Assembly: GCF_024699945.1 (NCBI RefSeq)
Contig: NZ_JAJOMY010000001.1
Span: 2,170,001-2,234,000 of the forward strand
Length of the DNA stretch: 64,000 bases
Direction: 5' to 3'
Source of the DNA: Phenylobacterium sp. J426
GTDB lineage: Bacteria; Pseudomonadota; Alphaproteobacteria; Caulobacterales; Caulobacteraceae
The notes beneath the pieces are model-generated. The model was not told the origin of the DNA. It did no database searches and saw only the letters and a program-made list of their open reading frames with translations. Positions 17,984 through 28,931 of the stretch are shown here, piece after piece. Position numbers and translations under genes: made by a program. The first letter of the stretch is position 1; every line of letters begins with the position of its first letter.

Positions 17984-19417
17984 CTACCGATTGCTCCAGA
18001 CGCCCGAACGGTTGCCGCCGCCGCTCGAGCGGTTGCGACCGCCGCCGCCGCCGCCGCCGCGGCGCGGGCCCTTGAAGGCCGGACGCTCGCCGCCGCCATG
18101 GCCGCCTTCGCGAGCCGGGCCGCCCTCCTGGCGGTGGCCGGGCTTGGCCTGGCTATGGTTGCGGTTCGGCTTCTTCGCATGGCCCTGGCGGTGCGGCTGG
18201 GCCGCCCGTTCCGGGCGCTCGGGCTTGCCGCCCGCCTCCGGCATCGCCGCCGTTGCGGCGCCGAGGTGGCGGTCGTTGCGGCGGTCGAAGTTCGGAATCC
18301 GCTGCCGGGTCACCTTCTCGATGTCCTTCAGCAGGTTCCGCTCGTCGTCGGCGCAGAAGGCGACCGCCGAGCCGTCGGCGCCCGCCCGGGCGGTCCGGCC
18401 GATCCGGTGCACATAGGCCTCGGGCACGTTCGGCAGCTCGTACTGGACCACGTGACTGACCGCGTCGATGTCGATGCCGCGGGCGGCGATGTCGGTGGCC
18501 ACCAGGGCGCGGACCTCGCCCTTCTTGAACGAGGCAAGCGCCCGCTCGCGCTGGCCCTGGCTCTTGTCGCCGTGGATGGCGGCCGCCTCGACGCCCACCT
18601 GTTCCAGGCTCTTGGCCACGCGGTCGGCGCCGCGCTTGGTGCGGGTGAAGACGATCACACGCTTGAAGGCGGCGTCGTCGAACAGCTCGGCCAGCAGGGC
18701 GCGCTTGCGCTGCTGCTCGACGAACACCACGCGCTGGTTGATGCGCTCGACGGTCGTCGACGCCGGCGTCACCGAGACCTTCAGCGGGTTCGGGTTGAGG
18801 ATCTCGCCGGTCAGCTTCTCGATCTCGCTCGGCATGGTGGCCGAGAAGAACAGGTTCTGCCGCTGCTTTGGCAGGAACTTCACGATGCGCCGGATGGGCA
18901 CGATGAAGCCCATGTCCAGCATCTGGTCGGCCTCGTCGAGGACGAAGGTCTCGACGCCGTCCAGGCTGATCGACTTCTCCTGCAGGTGGTCGATCAGGCG
19001 GCCCGGGGTGGCCACCAGCACGTCGATGCCGCCGGCCAGGGCGCGCATCTGCGGGCCGTGCTTCACGCCGCCGAACACCACGGCGACCGAGACGCCGAGT
19101 TGCTTGCCATAGGTCTTGAAGCTCTCGCCGATCTGGGTGGCGAGCTCGCGGGTGGGCGACAGGACGAGGACGCGGGCGCTGCGGCGGGGGGCCGGCTTCC
19201 GGTTCTCCGCCAGGCGGTGGAGGATCGGCAGGGCGAAGGCCGCGGTCTTGCCGGTGCCTGTCTGGGCGATGCCCAGCAGGTCTCGGCCGGCCATGACGCC
19301 CGGGATCGCCTGGGCCTGGATCGGGGTGGGGTTGACGTAGCCTTCGTCGGCCAGGGCCTTGAGCAGCGGCTTGGCGAGGCCAAGGTCGGTGAATTGAGTC
19401 AAAGAGGTATCTTTCAC
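17984..19417 (-). CDS. DEAD-box ATP-dependent RNA helicase, RhlE type
   Basis: 477 residues. All core motifs are visible in order: the Q motif (NPTPIQAQAIPGVMAG), motif I AQTGTGKT, Ia PTRELATQIG, Ib TPGRL, II DEAD in VLDEADQMLDMGF, III SAT, then domain-2 motifs VATDIAARGID and HRIGRTARAG. The C-terminal ~90 residues are basic and Gly/Arg/Pro-rich with a run of Gly after RGPRR, an RNA-binding tail common in RhlE/CsdA-like helicases. Such proteins remodel rRNA and mRNA structure, often under cold conditions. It ends just beyond repeat copy A. Confidence 0.92.
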   Translation of the reverse strand: MKDTSLTQFTDLGLAKPLLKALADEGYVNPTPIQAQAIPGVMAGRDLLGIAQTGTGKTAAFALPILHRLAENRKPAPRRSARVLVLSPTRELATQIGESFKTYGKQLGVSVAVVFGGVKHGPQMRALAGGIDVLVATPGRLIDHLQEKSISLDGVETFVLDEADQMLDMGFIVPIRRIVKFLPKQRQNLFFSATMPSEIEKLTGEILNPNPLKVSVTPASTTVERINQRVVFVEQQRKRALLAELFDDAAFKRVIVFTRTKRGADRVAKSLEQVGVEAAAIHGDKSQGQRERALASFKKGEVRALVATDIAARGIDIDAVSHVVQYELPNVPEAYVHRIGRTARAGADGSAVAFCADDERNLLKDIEKVTRQRIPNFDRRNDRHLGAATAAMPEAGGKPERPERAAQPHRQGHAKKPNRNHSQAKPGHRQEGGPAREGGHGGGERPAFKGPRRGGGGGGGRNRSSGGGNRSGVWSNR

Positions 19418-19700
19418 GTATGCGCCGAGCGCGCCCCATCGAACGGTTCGAGGGCGCGGACATCGCGGGGTCTATGGGGAAGCGCCCCGCGTGATGGGCG
19501 AATCTTATGAGATCGGTGGGCTCGACAGGCTGAGCCCCCTTCTGGAGGCCCCACGCGGCTGGAGCGCCGATAGCGCCGTCTCTAGGGCGCACGGTGCAGA
19601 TCGGTGTTCGCGGGGACAAAGTCAACCCAGCGGGACCATTCGGTCGCGGCCAGGTCGCGACCTGTGGCGGATATGGCGCGCTCGCGGTAAGGCCCTCGTC

Positions 19701-20105
19701 ATGACCAAGCGCATGGTGCTGGTGGCCGCCGCCGCCCTGATCGACGTCGACGGCCGGGTGCTGATCTGCCAGCGGCCGGAGGGCAAGCAACTGGCCGGCC
19801 TGTGGGAGTTTCCCGGCGGCAAGGTGGAGGCGGGCGAGACGCCCGAGGCCTGCCTGATCCGCGAACTGGACGAAGAACTGGGCATCCGGGTGACGAAGTC
19901 GTGCCTCGCGCCGTTCGTGTTCGCCAGCCACGAGTACGACGACTTCCACCTGCTGATGCCGCTCTACCTGATCCGCCGCTGGGAGGGGCAGCCGGTCGCC
20001 CGCGAGCACAAGGCGATGAAGTGGGTGAAGCCGGTGAAGCTGGACGACTATCCGATGCCGCCGGCCGACGCGCCGCTGGTCGCCTGGCTCAGGGACCTCA
20101 TCTGA
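19701..20105 (+). CDS. Nudix hydrolase, MutT-type (8-oxo-dGTP diphosphatase)
   Basis: 134 residues from the ATG at 19701. The Nudix box GGKVEAGETPEACLIRELDEELGI (within residues 36-60) fits GX5EX7REUXEEXGU exactly. The front MVLVAAAALIDVDGRVLICQRPEGKQLAGLWEFPGG is diagnostic of MutT-like enzymes that remove oxidised dGTP. Its stop TGA shares one base with the ATG of the next gene, so the two are translationally coupled. The 280 bases upstream to the helicase hold no gene that I can support, only a GGGCTC/GAGCCC hairpin near 19518-19537. Confidence 0.9.
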   Translation: MTKRMVLVAAAALIDVDGRVLICQRPEGKQLAGLWEFPGGKVEAGETPEACLIRELDEELGIRVTKSCLAPFVFASHEYDDFHLLMPLYLIRRWEGQPVAREHKAMKWVKPVKLDDYPMPPADAPLVAWLRDLI

Positions 20106-20521
20106 TGAGACAGGCCTCGCGGACACTCTCGGTCGCCACGCCAGGTCAGGGCCTGCACGAGATCACCCGCGACGTCGCCGCCTTCGTGGCGGGCGAGGCC
20201 ATGACCACCGGCCTGCTCACCGTCTTCTGCCGTCACACCTCGGCCAGTCTGCTGATCCAGGAGAACGCCGACCCCGACGTCCGCCGCGACCTCGAGGACT
20301 GGGTCGCGCGCCTCGCGCCGGAAAGCTCGGCCTACCGCCACCACGACGAGGGCCCCGACGACATGCCGGCCCACCTGCGGACCGCGCTCACCACCGTCCA
20401 GCTCTCGATCCCCGTCACCGGCGGCCGTCTGGCGCTCGGGACCTGGCAGGGGATCTACCTCTTCGAGCACCGCACGCGCCCGCACCGTCGCGAGGTGGTG
20501 CTGCACCTGCTCGGCGACTGA
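20105..20521 (+). CDS. YjbQ family protein (UPF0047)
   Basis: 138 residues. The family blocks HTSASLLIQENADPDVRRDLEDW and HTRPHRREVVLHLLGD, with GGRLALGTWQGIYLFEHR, are all present. The conserved His residues resemble a metal or phosphate site. E. coli YjbQ shows weak thiamine-phosphate synthase activity in vitro, but its real role is unsettled. It begins within the stop codon of the mutT-like gene (overlap of one base), indicating an operon. Confidence 0.88.
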   Translation: MRQASRTLSVATPGQGLHEITRDVAAFVAGEAMTTGLLTVFCRHTSASLLIQENADPDVRRDLEDWVARLAPESSAYRHHDEGPDDMPAHLRTALTTVQLSIPVTGGRLALGTWQGIYLFEHRTRPHRREVVLHLLGD

Positions 20522-20532
20522 CGCCGGTCGCC

Positions 20533-21366
20533 TCAGTCCGCCGGGGCCCAGCCGGTGAGGGTGATGATCTCGAAGGTCGCCGTCACGCGGCCGTCGGCGT
20601 CCTGGAACCGCTCGGCATAGATCTGGAACGTCCGGTCCAGCAGCGCCCGCGTCAGGCGTTTCGGGTGCCGGTCGGACAGCACGCTCGTCTCGCCCATCTG
20701 GCGCAGGTCGATGAGCAGCTTCAGTGGGTGCTCGTAGCTCACCGTCACCTTGTCCACGTCGGTCACGGGCATGGAGAAGCCGGCCCGCTGCAGCAGGCCC
20801 GCGGCGTCCTGGCTGTCGGCGAAGGGCGAGACGCGGCTGCCCGCCCCGCCCAGAATCTCGCTTTCGGCGGCCATCAGCGACTGGCGAAGCTCGGTGAGGG
20901 TCGTCCCGCCCAGGAACGCGCCGATGAAGAGGCCGTCGGGCCTCAGCGCCCGCCGGGCCTGGATCAGCGTCCCCACCACGTCGTTGGTCCAGTGGAGGCC
21001 CAGCGACGAGACGATGAGGTCGAGACTGCCCTCCGCGAACGGCAGCCGCTCCTCGTCCAGCACGACCCGGGCTCCGCCCCGGCCGCCCAGCATCCGCGGC
21101 GACAGGTCAGCCTCGATCAGCAGGTCCACCTTGCCTGGCGCTTCGCGGGCCAGGGCCTCGGCGAAGGCGCCCGTCCGCGCCGACAGGTCGACGGCGAGGG
21201 GGAAGTTGCGCAGGATCGGCGCCAGGCGCTCGGCCAGGTCATCGGCGGCCCGGCGCTGGAGGAAGTCGGCGTTCGCAAACGTTCGCGCCGCCCGATCCAG
21301 GCGCTTGCGGTGCAGCGGCCGGTCGAACAATCTGGGCGGGCTTGACGGAGGCGGCGGGGCGGACAT
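20533..21366 (-). CDS. SAM-dependent methyltransferase (BioC/NDUFAF5-like)
   Basis: 277 residues from the chosen ATG (MSAPPPPSSPPRLFDRPLHRKRLDRAA). That start was preferred because the longer open frame upstream lacks recognisable homology and enters comF. The FDRPLHRKRLDRAARTFANADFLQRRAADDLAERL start and the LGLHWTNDVVGTLIQARRALRPDGLFIGAFLGG block resemble the alphaproteobacterial/mitochondrial NDUFAF5-type methyltransferases, linked to complex I assembly in eukaryotes. A motif I-like AVDLSARTGAFAEAL is seen but is divergent (no GxGxG). It is divergent from comF with only 30 bases between starts. Confidence 0.85.
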   Translation of the reverse strand: MSAPPPPSSPPRLFDRPLHRKRLDRAARTFANADFLQRRAADDLAERLAPILRNFPLAVDLSARTGAFAEALAREAPGKVDLLIEADLSPRMLGGRGGARVVLDEERLPFAEGSLDLIVSSLGLHWTNDVVGTLIQARRALRPDGLFIGAFLGGTTLTELRQSLMAAESEILGGAGSRVSPFADSQDAAGLLQRAGFSMPVTDVDKVTVSYEHPLKLLIDLRQMGETSVLSDRHPKRLTRALLDRTFQIYAERFQDADGRVTATFEIITLTGWAPAD

Positions 21367-21396
21367 GGCCGCGGAAGATGGCGACTTCAGCCGCCG

Positions 21397-22143
21397 ATGG
21401 GAACCGGGCCCGCGCCTGAAAGGCTCTGGCGCGCCGCGCTGGACCTCGTCTTCCCGCCGCAGACCCTCGACGGCGGACCGCGCCCGCTGGCCGGCGGGCT
21501 GTCCACCCCGGCCTGGAGCCGCATCCACTTCCTGGACGGGCCGGTGTGCGACGGCTGCGGCGCGCCGTCCGAGTACGATCCCGCCTCGCGCTGCGGCGCC
21601 TGCCAGGCGAAGCCACGCGCGTTCGATCGCGCCCGCGCCGCCTGCCTCTACGATGAGACCTCGCGCGAGCCGATCCTGAAGCTCAAGCACGCCGACCGCA
21701 CCGACCTCGCGCCGCTGATGGCCCGCTGGCTCTCCCGCGCCGCGCGCGAACTGATCGACGACGCCGACGCGATCGCGCCCGTTCCCCTGCACCGCCTGCG
21801 CCTGCTGTCGCGGCGCTACAACCAGGCCGCCGAGATCGCCCGGGCCCTCAGCGCCCTGACCGGCACGCCATATCTGCCCGACGCCCTGGTCCGGCGGCGC
21901 TCGACGGACAGCCAGGCCGGCAAGTCCGGCTCGGGCCGCCGCCGCAACGTGGCCGGCGCCTTCGAGGTCCCGCCCGCCCGGCGCGAGCGGATCGCCGGCC
22001 TGCGCGTCCTGCTGATCGACGACGTGCTCACCACCGGCGCCACCGCCGAGGCCTGCGCCCGCGCCCTGAAGGTGGCCGGCGCGTCGGCCGTCGATCTGGC
22101 GGTGGTCGCGAGGGTTAAGGAAGCGGCGGGACTCACCATATGA
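21397..22143 (+). CDS. comF: ComF family phosphoribosyltransferase-like protein
   Basis: 248 residues. The N-terminus carries a zinc-ribbon-like Cys set (CDGCGAPSEYD...CGAC). KLKHADRTDLAPLMARWL leads into the phosphoribosyltransferase domain, with the PRPP-binding motif VLLIDDVLTTGATAEAC near 200-216. The VPLHRLRLLSRRYNQAAEIA block is typical of ComF/GntX. In competent bacteria ComF helps DNA uptake; in others the role is unclear. It is divergent from the methyltransferase and 46 bases upstream of the glutaredoxin gene on the same strand. Confidence 0.88.
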   Translation: MGTGPAPERLWRAALDLVFPPQTLDGGPRPLAGGLSTPAWSRIHFLDGPVCDGCGAPSEYDPASRCGACQAKPRAFDRARAACLYDETSREPILKLKHADRTDLAPLMARWLSRAARELIDDADAIAPVPLHRLRLLSRRYNQAAEIARALSALTGTPYLPDALVRRRSTDSQAGKSGSGRRRNVAGAFEVPPARRERIAGLRVLLIDDVLTTGATAEACARALKVAGASAVDLAVVARVKEAAGLTI

Positions 22144-22189
22144 AGCTCTGCAGATGAACCCTGCGCGACAGGTCCGTCGTTAGAGCGCC

Positions 22190-22447
22190 ATGGCAAACGT
22201 CACGATCTACACCAAGCCTTACTGCCCCTACTGCATCCGCGCGGTCAGCCTGCTCGAGCAGAAGGGCGTCGAGTTCACCGAGATCGAGGCCGCCTTCGAT
22301 CCAGAGAAGAAGGCCGAGATGGTCCAGCGGTCCGGCCGCATGACCTTCCCGTAGATCTTCATCGGCGACCGCCACATCGGCGGCTGCGACGACATGATGG
22401 CGCTGGAGCGCGCCGGAAAGCTCGACCCGCTGCTGGAAGCGGCGTGA
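22190..22447 (+). pseudogene. Glutaredoxin (GrxC type) interrupted by an in-frame TAG
   Basis: The frame from ATG 22190 reads MANVTIYTKPYCPYCIRAVS with the CPYC redox site, and continues to LERAGKLDPLLEAA and TGA at 22445-22447. That is 85 codons, the right length. Codon 55 is TAG (22352-22354), in MTFP-stop-IFIGDRHIGGCDDM. The family has Gln here (TFPQIFI), so a single C-to-T change of CAG explains it. The stop falls before the conserved glutathione-binding region, so the truncated product should be inactive. Unlike the other broken genes this is a substitution, not an indel. The gene lies between comF and repeat copy B. Confidence 0.85.
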
Positions 22448-22453
22448 CGCCAA

Positions 22454-22590
22454 TCCCTTCTCTTTAGGGGAGGGACAGCTCGCGGAACGCGAGCAGGGTG
22501 GGGGACCCTCTCGTCCAGCGCGGCGCCTGGTCGCAAATCCCCCACCCGTCCGAGGCTTCGCCTCGTCCACCCTCCCCTAAAGAGGAGGGA
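22454..22590. repeat. Long palindromic intergenic repeat, copy B
   Basis: Inverted ends TCCCTTCTCTTTAGGGGAGG and CCTCCCCTAAAGAGGAGGGA bracket two inner hairpins (GCTCGCggaacGCGAGC; CGAGGCttcGCCTCG) and a GGTGGGGG/CCCCCACC pair. It is the same element as copy A. Its right end places a GAGGAGGG sequence 18 bases before the nitrilase ATG. Confidence 0.85.
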
Positions 22591-22606
22591 TGGCTATGCT
22601 GGCCCC

Positions 22607-23422
22607 ATGAAAGTCGGCCTGATCCAGACGCGCACCCCCGCGAGGCATGAAGCCGCGCTGGCCGAGCTTCAACCCCTCGTCCGCGAGGCCGCGGCCGGCG
22701 GCGCCCGGCTGATCGCCACGCCCGAGGGCTCCAACATCCTGCAGAGGGACAAGGCGAGGCTGTTTCCGCAGTTGAAGCCGCTGGAGCAGGACCCCGTGAT
22801 CCTGGGTCTCCAGGCGCTGGCGCGCGAGCTCGGCGTCTGGATCCTCTGCGGTTCGGCCTTGGTGCTGCGCGAGGACGGCAAGGCCGCCAACCGGCAGGCG
22901 CTGATCCGCCCGGACGCGACCATCGCGGCCATCTACGACAAGCTGCACATGTTCGACGTCGACCTGCCGACCGGCGAGACGGCGCGCGAGAGCGAGACCT
23001 ACGAACCCGGCGACCGCGCCGTGCTCAGCGAGGTGGAGGGCCTGAGGCTCGGGCACTCCATCTGCTATGACCTCCGCTTCCCGGCGCTCTACCGGGCCCT
23101 GGCCCTGGCCGGCGCCCAGGTCATGGCCATTCCGGCCGCCTTCACCCGGCCGACCGGCGAGGCCCACTGGGAGGTGCTGATGCGCGCCCGGGCCATCGAG
23201 ACCGGCAGCTACGTCATCGCGCCCGCCCAGGGCGGCTTCCACGAGGACGGCCGCGGCACCTGGGGGCGGTCGCTCGTCGTCGGCCCCTGGGGAGAGATCA
23301 TCGCCAAACTTGACCACGACGAGCCGGGCGTGCTTCTCGCCGAGCTCGATCCGGCGGCGGTGGCCCGGGCCAGGGCCGCCATTCCGGCGCTGGCCAATGC
23401 ACGGGCCTTCAACGGTCCCTAA
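22607..23422 (+). CDS. Carbon-nitrogen hydrolase (nitrilase superfamily, NIT1/NIT2-like)
   Basis: 271 residues. The catalytic Glu-Lys-Cys triad is visible: Glu in IATPEGSN near 41, Lys in YDKLHMFDVDLPTGE near 110, and Cys in GHSICYDLRFPALYRALAL near 150. The layout matches the NIT/omega-amidase branch, where members hydrolyse deaminated glutathione or alpha-ketoglutaramate-like amides. The exact substrate is not certain. It is followed after 12 bases by the DUF1178 gene, a pairing common in alphaproteobacteria and probably an operon. Confidence 0.9.
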   Translation: MKVGLIQTRTPARHEAALAELQPLVREAAAGGARLIATPEGSNILQRDKARLFPQLKPLEQDPVILGLQALARELGVWILCGSALVLREDGKAANRQALIRPDATIAAIYDKLHMFDVDLPTGETARESETYEPGDRAVLSEVEGLRLGHSICYDLRFPALYRALALAGAQVMAIPAAFTRPTGEAHWEVLMRARAIETGSYVIAPAQGGFHEDGRGTWGRSLVVGPWGEIIAKLDHDEPGVLLAELDPAAVARARAAIPALANARAFNGP

Positions 23423-23434
23423 ATACAAGGCGCG

Positions 23435-23866
23435 ATGATCAAGTACGCCCTCGTCTGCGAGCGCGATCACGGCTTCGAAGGCTGGTTCGGCTCCTCGACC
23501 GACTACGATGACCAGCACGCCCGCGGCCTGCTGGAGTGTCCGGTCTGTGCGACCAGGGCTGTGCGCAAGCAGATCATGGCCCCGGCGCTGGCCGGCGTCC
23601 GCAAGACCGCACAGGACGAGGTTTCGGGGCCGCCCCAGGCGATGATGATGGAGGCGCTCTCCCGCATCCGCCGGCACGTGGAAGAGAACTTCGACGACGT
23701 CGGCGACGCCTTCGCCAAGGAGGCCCGCGCCATCCACGAAGGGAAGTCCGAGGAACGCGGCATCTACGGCCAGGCCTCCCCCAAGGAGGTTCGCGAGCTC
23801 GTCGAGGACGGCATCCCCGTCGCGCCGCTTCCGCCAGAGCCCCCGAAGAAGACCCAGTTGAACTAG
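23435..23866 (+). CDS. DUF1178 family protein
   Basis: 143 residues. The N-terminus MIKYALVCERDHGFEGWFGSS and the CPVC pair near 35-38 (LLECPVCATRAVRKQIMAPAL) match the DUF1178 family, which looks like a small zinc-ribbon protein. The C-terminal half, with AKEARAIHEGKSEERGIYGQASPKEVRELVEDGIPVAPLP, is highly conserved in the family. Function unknown. It lies immediately downstream of the nitrilase-family gene. Confidence 0.88.
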   Translation: MIKYALVCERDHGFEGWFGSSTDYDDQHARGLLECPVCATRAVRKQIMAPALAGVRKTAQDEVSGPPQAMMMEALSRIRRHVEENFDDVGDAFAKEARAIHEGKSEERGIYGQASPKEVRELVEDGIPVAPLPPEPPKKTQLN

Positions 23867-23935
23867 CCCGGCCTTGCGGGCGCCGACCCGTCGCTGCAAT
23901 CTGAGATCGCAGCGTTCTGGGGGGAAAGCTTGCCT

Positions 23936-25858
23936 ATGTTCTTGGTACGCGTTGTCGCCGCGCTCCTTGCAGCGCTGGCATGTTCTTCCGCGGCCGCCGC
24001 GCCACTCGAAGCCTACGGGAAGCTCCCGACCATCGAAACCGCGGCCGTCTCGCCCTCGGGCCATGCCGTCGCGCTGATGCTCACCAACGGCGAGCGGCGG
24101 ATGCTGGTCGTCCACGATCTCGCGCGGAACAAGGCCGTGGTCCGCGCCGACGCGGGCGAAGCGAAGGTGCGGGACGTCAGTTGGGCCGGCGACAAGCACC
24201 TGGTGATCGTGACGTCCCAGGTCGCGGCGCCAATGGAGATCCGAAGCGCGCGGCGGGAATGGCTGCTGGGCTTCGTCTTCGACATCGAGACGCAGAAGAC
24301 CCAAATGCTCCTGCGGAACATCGAGCGGGTGGAGGCGATGAACTCGCTCGCCGGTATGCCGCAGGTGCGGATCATCGACGGCAAGCCGGTCATCTTCGTG
24401 GAAGGCACCGTCTTCCAGAACAACTACGGCAACGTCGCGCTCTTCCGGCAGCAGGTCGGCGCGCCGCGTCCGTCGATCGTGGAACTGGGGCAGCGGCACA
24501 CCTGGGGCTGGGTCATCGGACCGGATGGCGAGCCGCTCGCGCAGGAGGTCTACGACAGTGACAAAGGCTACTGGGCCCTGAAGCTACGGGGCCGCGGCGG
24601 TTGGCGCGAGGCCATGCTGGCGACAGGCACGGACAGTCCGCCGTCGGTGCTGGGTCTTGGTCGGGACGGCAAGTCGGTGCTGATCCGACAGGCCGACGAG
24701 CAGAACCGGCTCGTGTGGAACGAGATGCCCCTCGACGGCGTCGGTGCTGGCGGCCCTACGCCCGCCCGCGAGGAGCAGACAGCGATATTCGATCCGGGCG
24801 ATGGGCGGCTGATCGGTCACGCCATGCTGGTGGGGGACGAGCACAGTTACACATTCTATGGCGAGAACGACGCCCGCATCTGGAAGGCCATCCGCGCCGC
24901 CTATCCGGATGACGCCGTAGAGCTGGTCTCTTGGTCGAATGACAGGAAGATCTCGGTGGTCCGTGTCGACTCCGCTACGGACGGGCCGGCGTACGCCCTG
25001 GTGGATCTCGACGCCCGCCGCGCGAAGTGGCTTGGCGGCGAGTATATTGACCTGAAGCCGCAGGACATCGCGCCCAAGCAGCCGATCCGATTCAAGGCGG
25101 CCGACGGTCTGGAACTCACAGGCTATCTCACCCTGCCGCGCGGCAGGCCGGCCAAGGGGCTCCCGCTCGTCGTATTTCCGCACGGTGGGCCGGCCTCGCG
25201 CGATACGCCCGGCTTCGACTGGTGGGCCCAGGGCATGGCCTCGCGCGGCTACGCCGTCCTGCAGGTGAACTTCCGGGGGTCCGACGGCCTGGGCGAAGCG
25301 CTCCTTGAGGCGGGCTACGGCCAGTGGGGCCGCAAGATGCAGACCGATCTCTCGGACGGCGTGCGCCATCTGGCCGCCCAAGGAATGGTCGACCCCAAGC
25401 GGGTGTGCATCGTCGGGGCCAGCTACGGCGGCTATGCGGCCGCGGCGGGCGCCACGCTCGACCGCGGGACCTATCGCTGCGCCGTCTCGGTCGCGGGCGT
25501 CACCGACCTCAAGCGGCACATCGTCTATGCACGCGGACGCGGCGGACGGTCGAGCGAACGCTACTGGACGAACTTCATCGGCGCGAAGGACCTCGGCGAT
25601 CCGGTCCTCGCCAGCTACTCGCCCGCGATGCAGGCCGACAAGGCCGACATCCCGATCCTGCTCATCCACGGCAAGGACGACACTGTGGTTGCGTTCGAGC
25701 AAAGCCGCGTCATGGCCGATGCGCTGAAGCGGGCAGGCAAGCCGGTCGAACTGCTCAGCTTGGCCGGCGAGGACCACTGGCTCTCCCGCGGCGACACGCG
25801 CCTGCAGACGCTGCAGGCGACCGTCGCCTTCCTCGAGAAGCACAACCCGCCGAACTGA
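23936..25858 (+). CDS. S9 family (prolyl oligopeptidase-like) secreted peptidase
   Basis: 640 residues from the ATG at 23936, preceded by GGGGAAA; a TTG two codons earlier is possible. A signal peptide (FLVRVVAALLAALACSSAAAA) predicts export. The first ~370 residues are a degenerate beta-propeller-like region. The C-terminal alpha/beta-hydrolase domain holds GASYGGY (Ser496), HGKDDTV (Asp581/582) and GEDHWLS (His614), a complete catalytic triad in S9 order. VVFPHGGPASRD is the oxyanion region. It likely cleaves peptides in the periplasm. Such proteins are numerous in Caulobacterales. Confidence 0.92.
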   Translation: MFLVRVVAALLAALACSSAAAAPLEAYGKLPTIETAAVSPSGHAVALMLTNGERRMLVVHDLARNKAVVRADAGEAKVRDVSWAGDKHLVIVTSQVAAPMEIRSARREWLLGFVFDIETQKTQMLLRNIERVEAMNSLAGMPQVRIIDGKPVIFVEGTVFQNNYGNVALFRQQVGAPRPSIVELGQRHTWGWVIGPDGEPLAQEVYDSDKGYWALKLRGRGGWREAMLATGTDSPPSVLGLGRDGKSVLIRQADEQNRLVWNEMPLDGVGAGGPTPAREEQTAIFDPGDGRLIGHAMLVGDEHSYTFYGENDARIWKAIRAAYPDDAVELVSWSNDRKISVVRVDSATDGPAYALVDLDARRAKWLGGEYIDLKPQDIAPKQPIRFKAADGLELTGYLTLPRGRPAKGLPLVVFPHGGPASRDTPGFDWWAQGMASRGYAVLQVNFRGSDGLGEALLEAGYGQWGRKMQTDLSDGVRHLAAQGMVDPKRVCIVGASYGGYAAAAGATLDRGTYRCAVSVAGVTDLKRHIVYARGRGGRSSERYWTNFIGAKDLGDPVLASYSPAMQADKADIPILLIHGKDDTVVAFEQSRVMADALKRAGKPVELLSLAGEDHWLSRGDTRLQTLQATVAFLEKHNPPN

Positions 25859-25895
25859 TCGCCGAACTGAGCGGCCAGCCGGGCGTTCCGTTCGC

Positions 25896-26180
25896 ATGCC
25901 AGCGTTCCGCACCGATCAGATCAAGCGCTACAGCCTTGAGCTCTACGGTCCGAAGGCCGACGAGCTGCTCTGGAAGATCGATAGCGACGATCCCTTCACG
26001 CCGATGGCCCGGGGCGACCACATCCAGCCGCTCGACCTGCCGGGTGCCAACCCCGACCTCGCGCACGAGATCGTCGGCATCGAGCACGTCATCTGGACGG
26101 CCGGCGAACAGGTCCGCTACGTCACCCGGGTGTACAGTCGGCCGGCGCGTCCGCTGGGCGGTGGGGCGGGCCTCGACTGA
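25896..26180 (+). CDS. Hypothetical protein (94 aa)
   Basis: 94 residues with no family that I recognise. The sequence MPAFRTDQIKRYSLELYGPKADELLWKIDS, then PMARGDHIQPLDLPG and HVIWTAGEQVRYVTRVYSRP, reads like a real soluble domain with mixed strands and helices rather than a shadow frame. It starts 37 bases after the peptidase stop and ends 129 bases before clpB, on the same strand as both. No signal peptide or membrane segment. No function proposed. Confidence 0.6.
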   Translation: MPAFRTDQIKRYSLELYGPKADELLWKIDSDDPFTPMARGDHIQPLDLPGANPDLAHEIVGIEHVIWTAGEQVRYVTRVYSRPARPLGGGAGLD

Positions 26181-26220
26181 GGCATATCAATTTCCCCGCC
26201 GGCTAGCCCTGCTATGCCTT

Positions 26221-26240
26221 GTGTGGCCGTAATGCCACAC
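26221..26240. promoter_or_regulatory. Inverted repeat in the clpB leader/promoter region
   Basis: GTGTGGC (26221-26227) and GCCACAC (26234-26240) form a perfect 7-bp dyad around CGTAAT, 70 bases before the clpB ATG. A CTTG at 26218-26221 touches its left end and could be part of a heat-shock -35, but no convincing -10 follows. The site may be an operator or an RNA hairpin. Confidence 0.4.
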
Positions 26241-26309
26241 TAAATCGGGTGCGTCGGCGAGCGTGCTTCCGTGAAGGCGCTCGGTGAATTCCGCCTGAGT
26301 AGGGGACGC

Positions 26310-28895
<2,586 letters not shown>

Positions 28896-28900
28896 GAAGA

Positions 28901-28930
28901 ACGCCCGCCGGTCTCCCGGCGGGCGTTTCT
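28901..28930. terminator. Bidirectional rho-independent terminator after clpB
   Basis: AACGCCCGCCGG (28901-28912) and CCGGCGGGCGTT (28917-28928) form a perfect 12-bp stem around TCTC, followed by T-rich TTCTCTT. It lies between the convergent clpB and Tyr-rich protein genes and can serve both. Confidence 0.85.
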
Positions 28931-28931
28931 C

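Noticed and set aside
22352-22354. TAG in glutaredoxin as a recoded codon (readthrough or pyrrolysine)
   Set aside because: No recoding signal or pyl genes are seen, and the family has Gln at this position. A point mutation or error is simpler.
26218-26250. RpoH-type heat-shock promoter before clpB
   Set aside because: A CTTG is present but no fitting -10 at the expected spacing. It is recorded only as a dyad.
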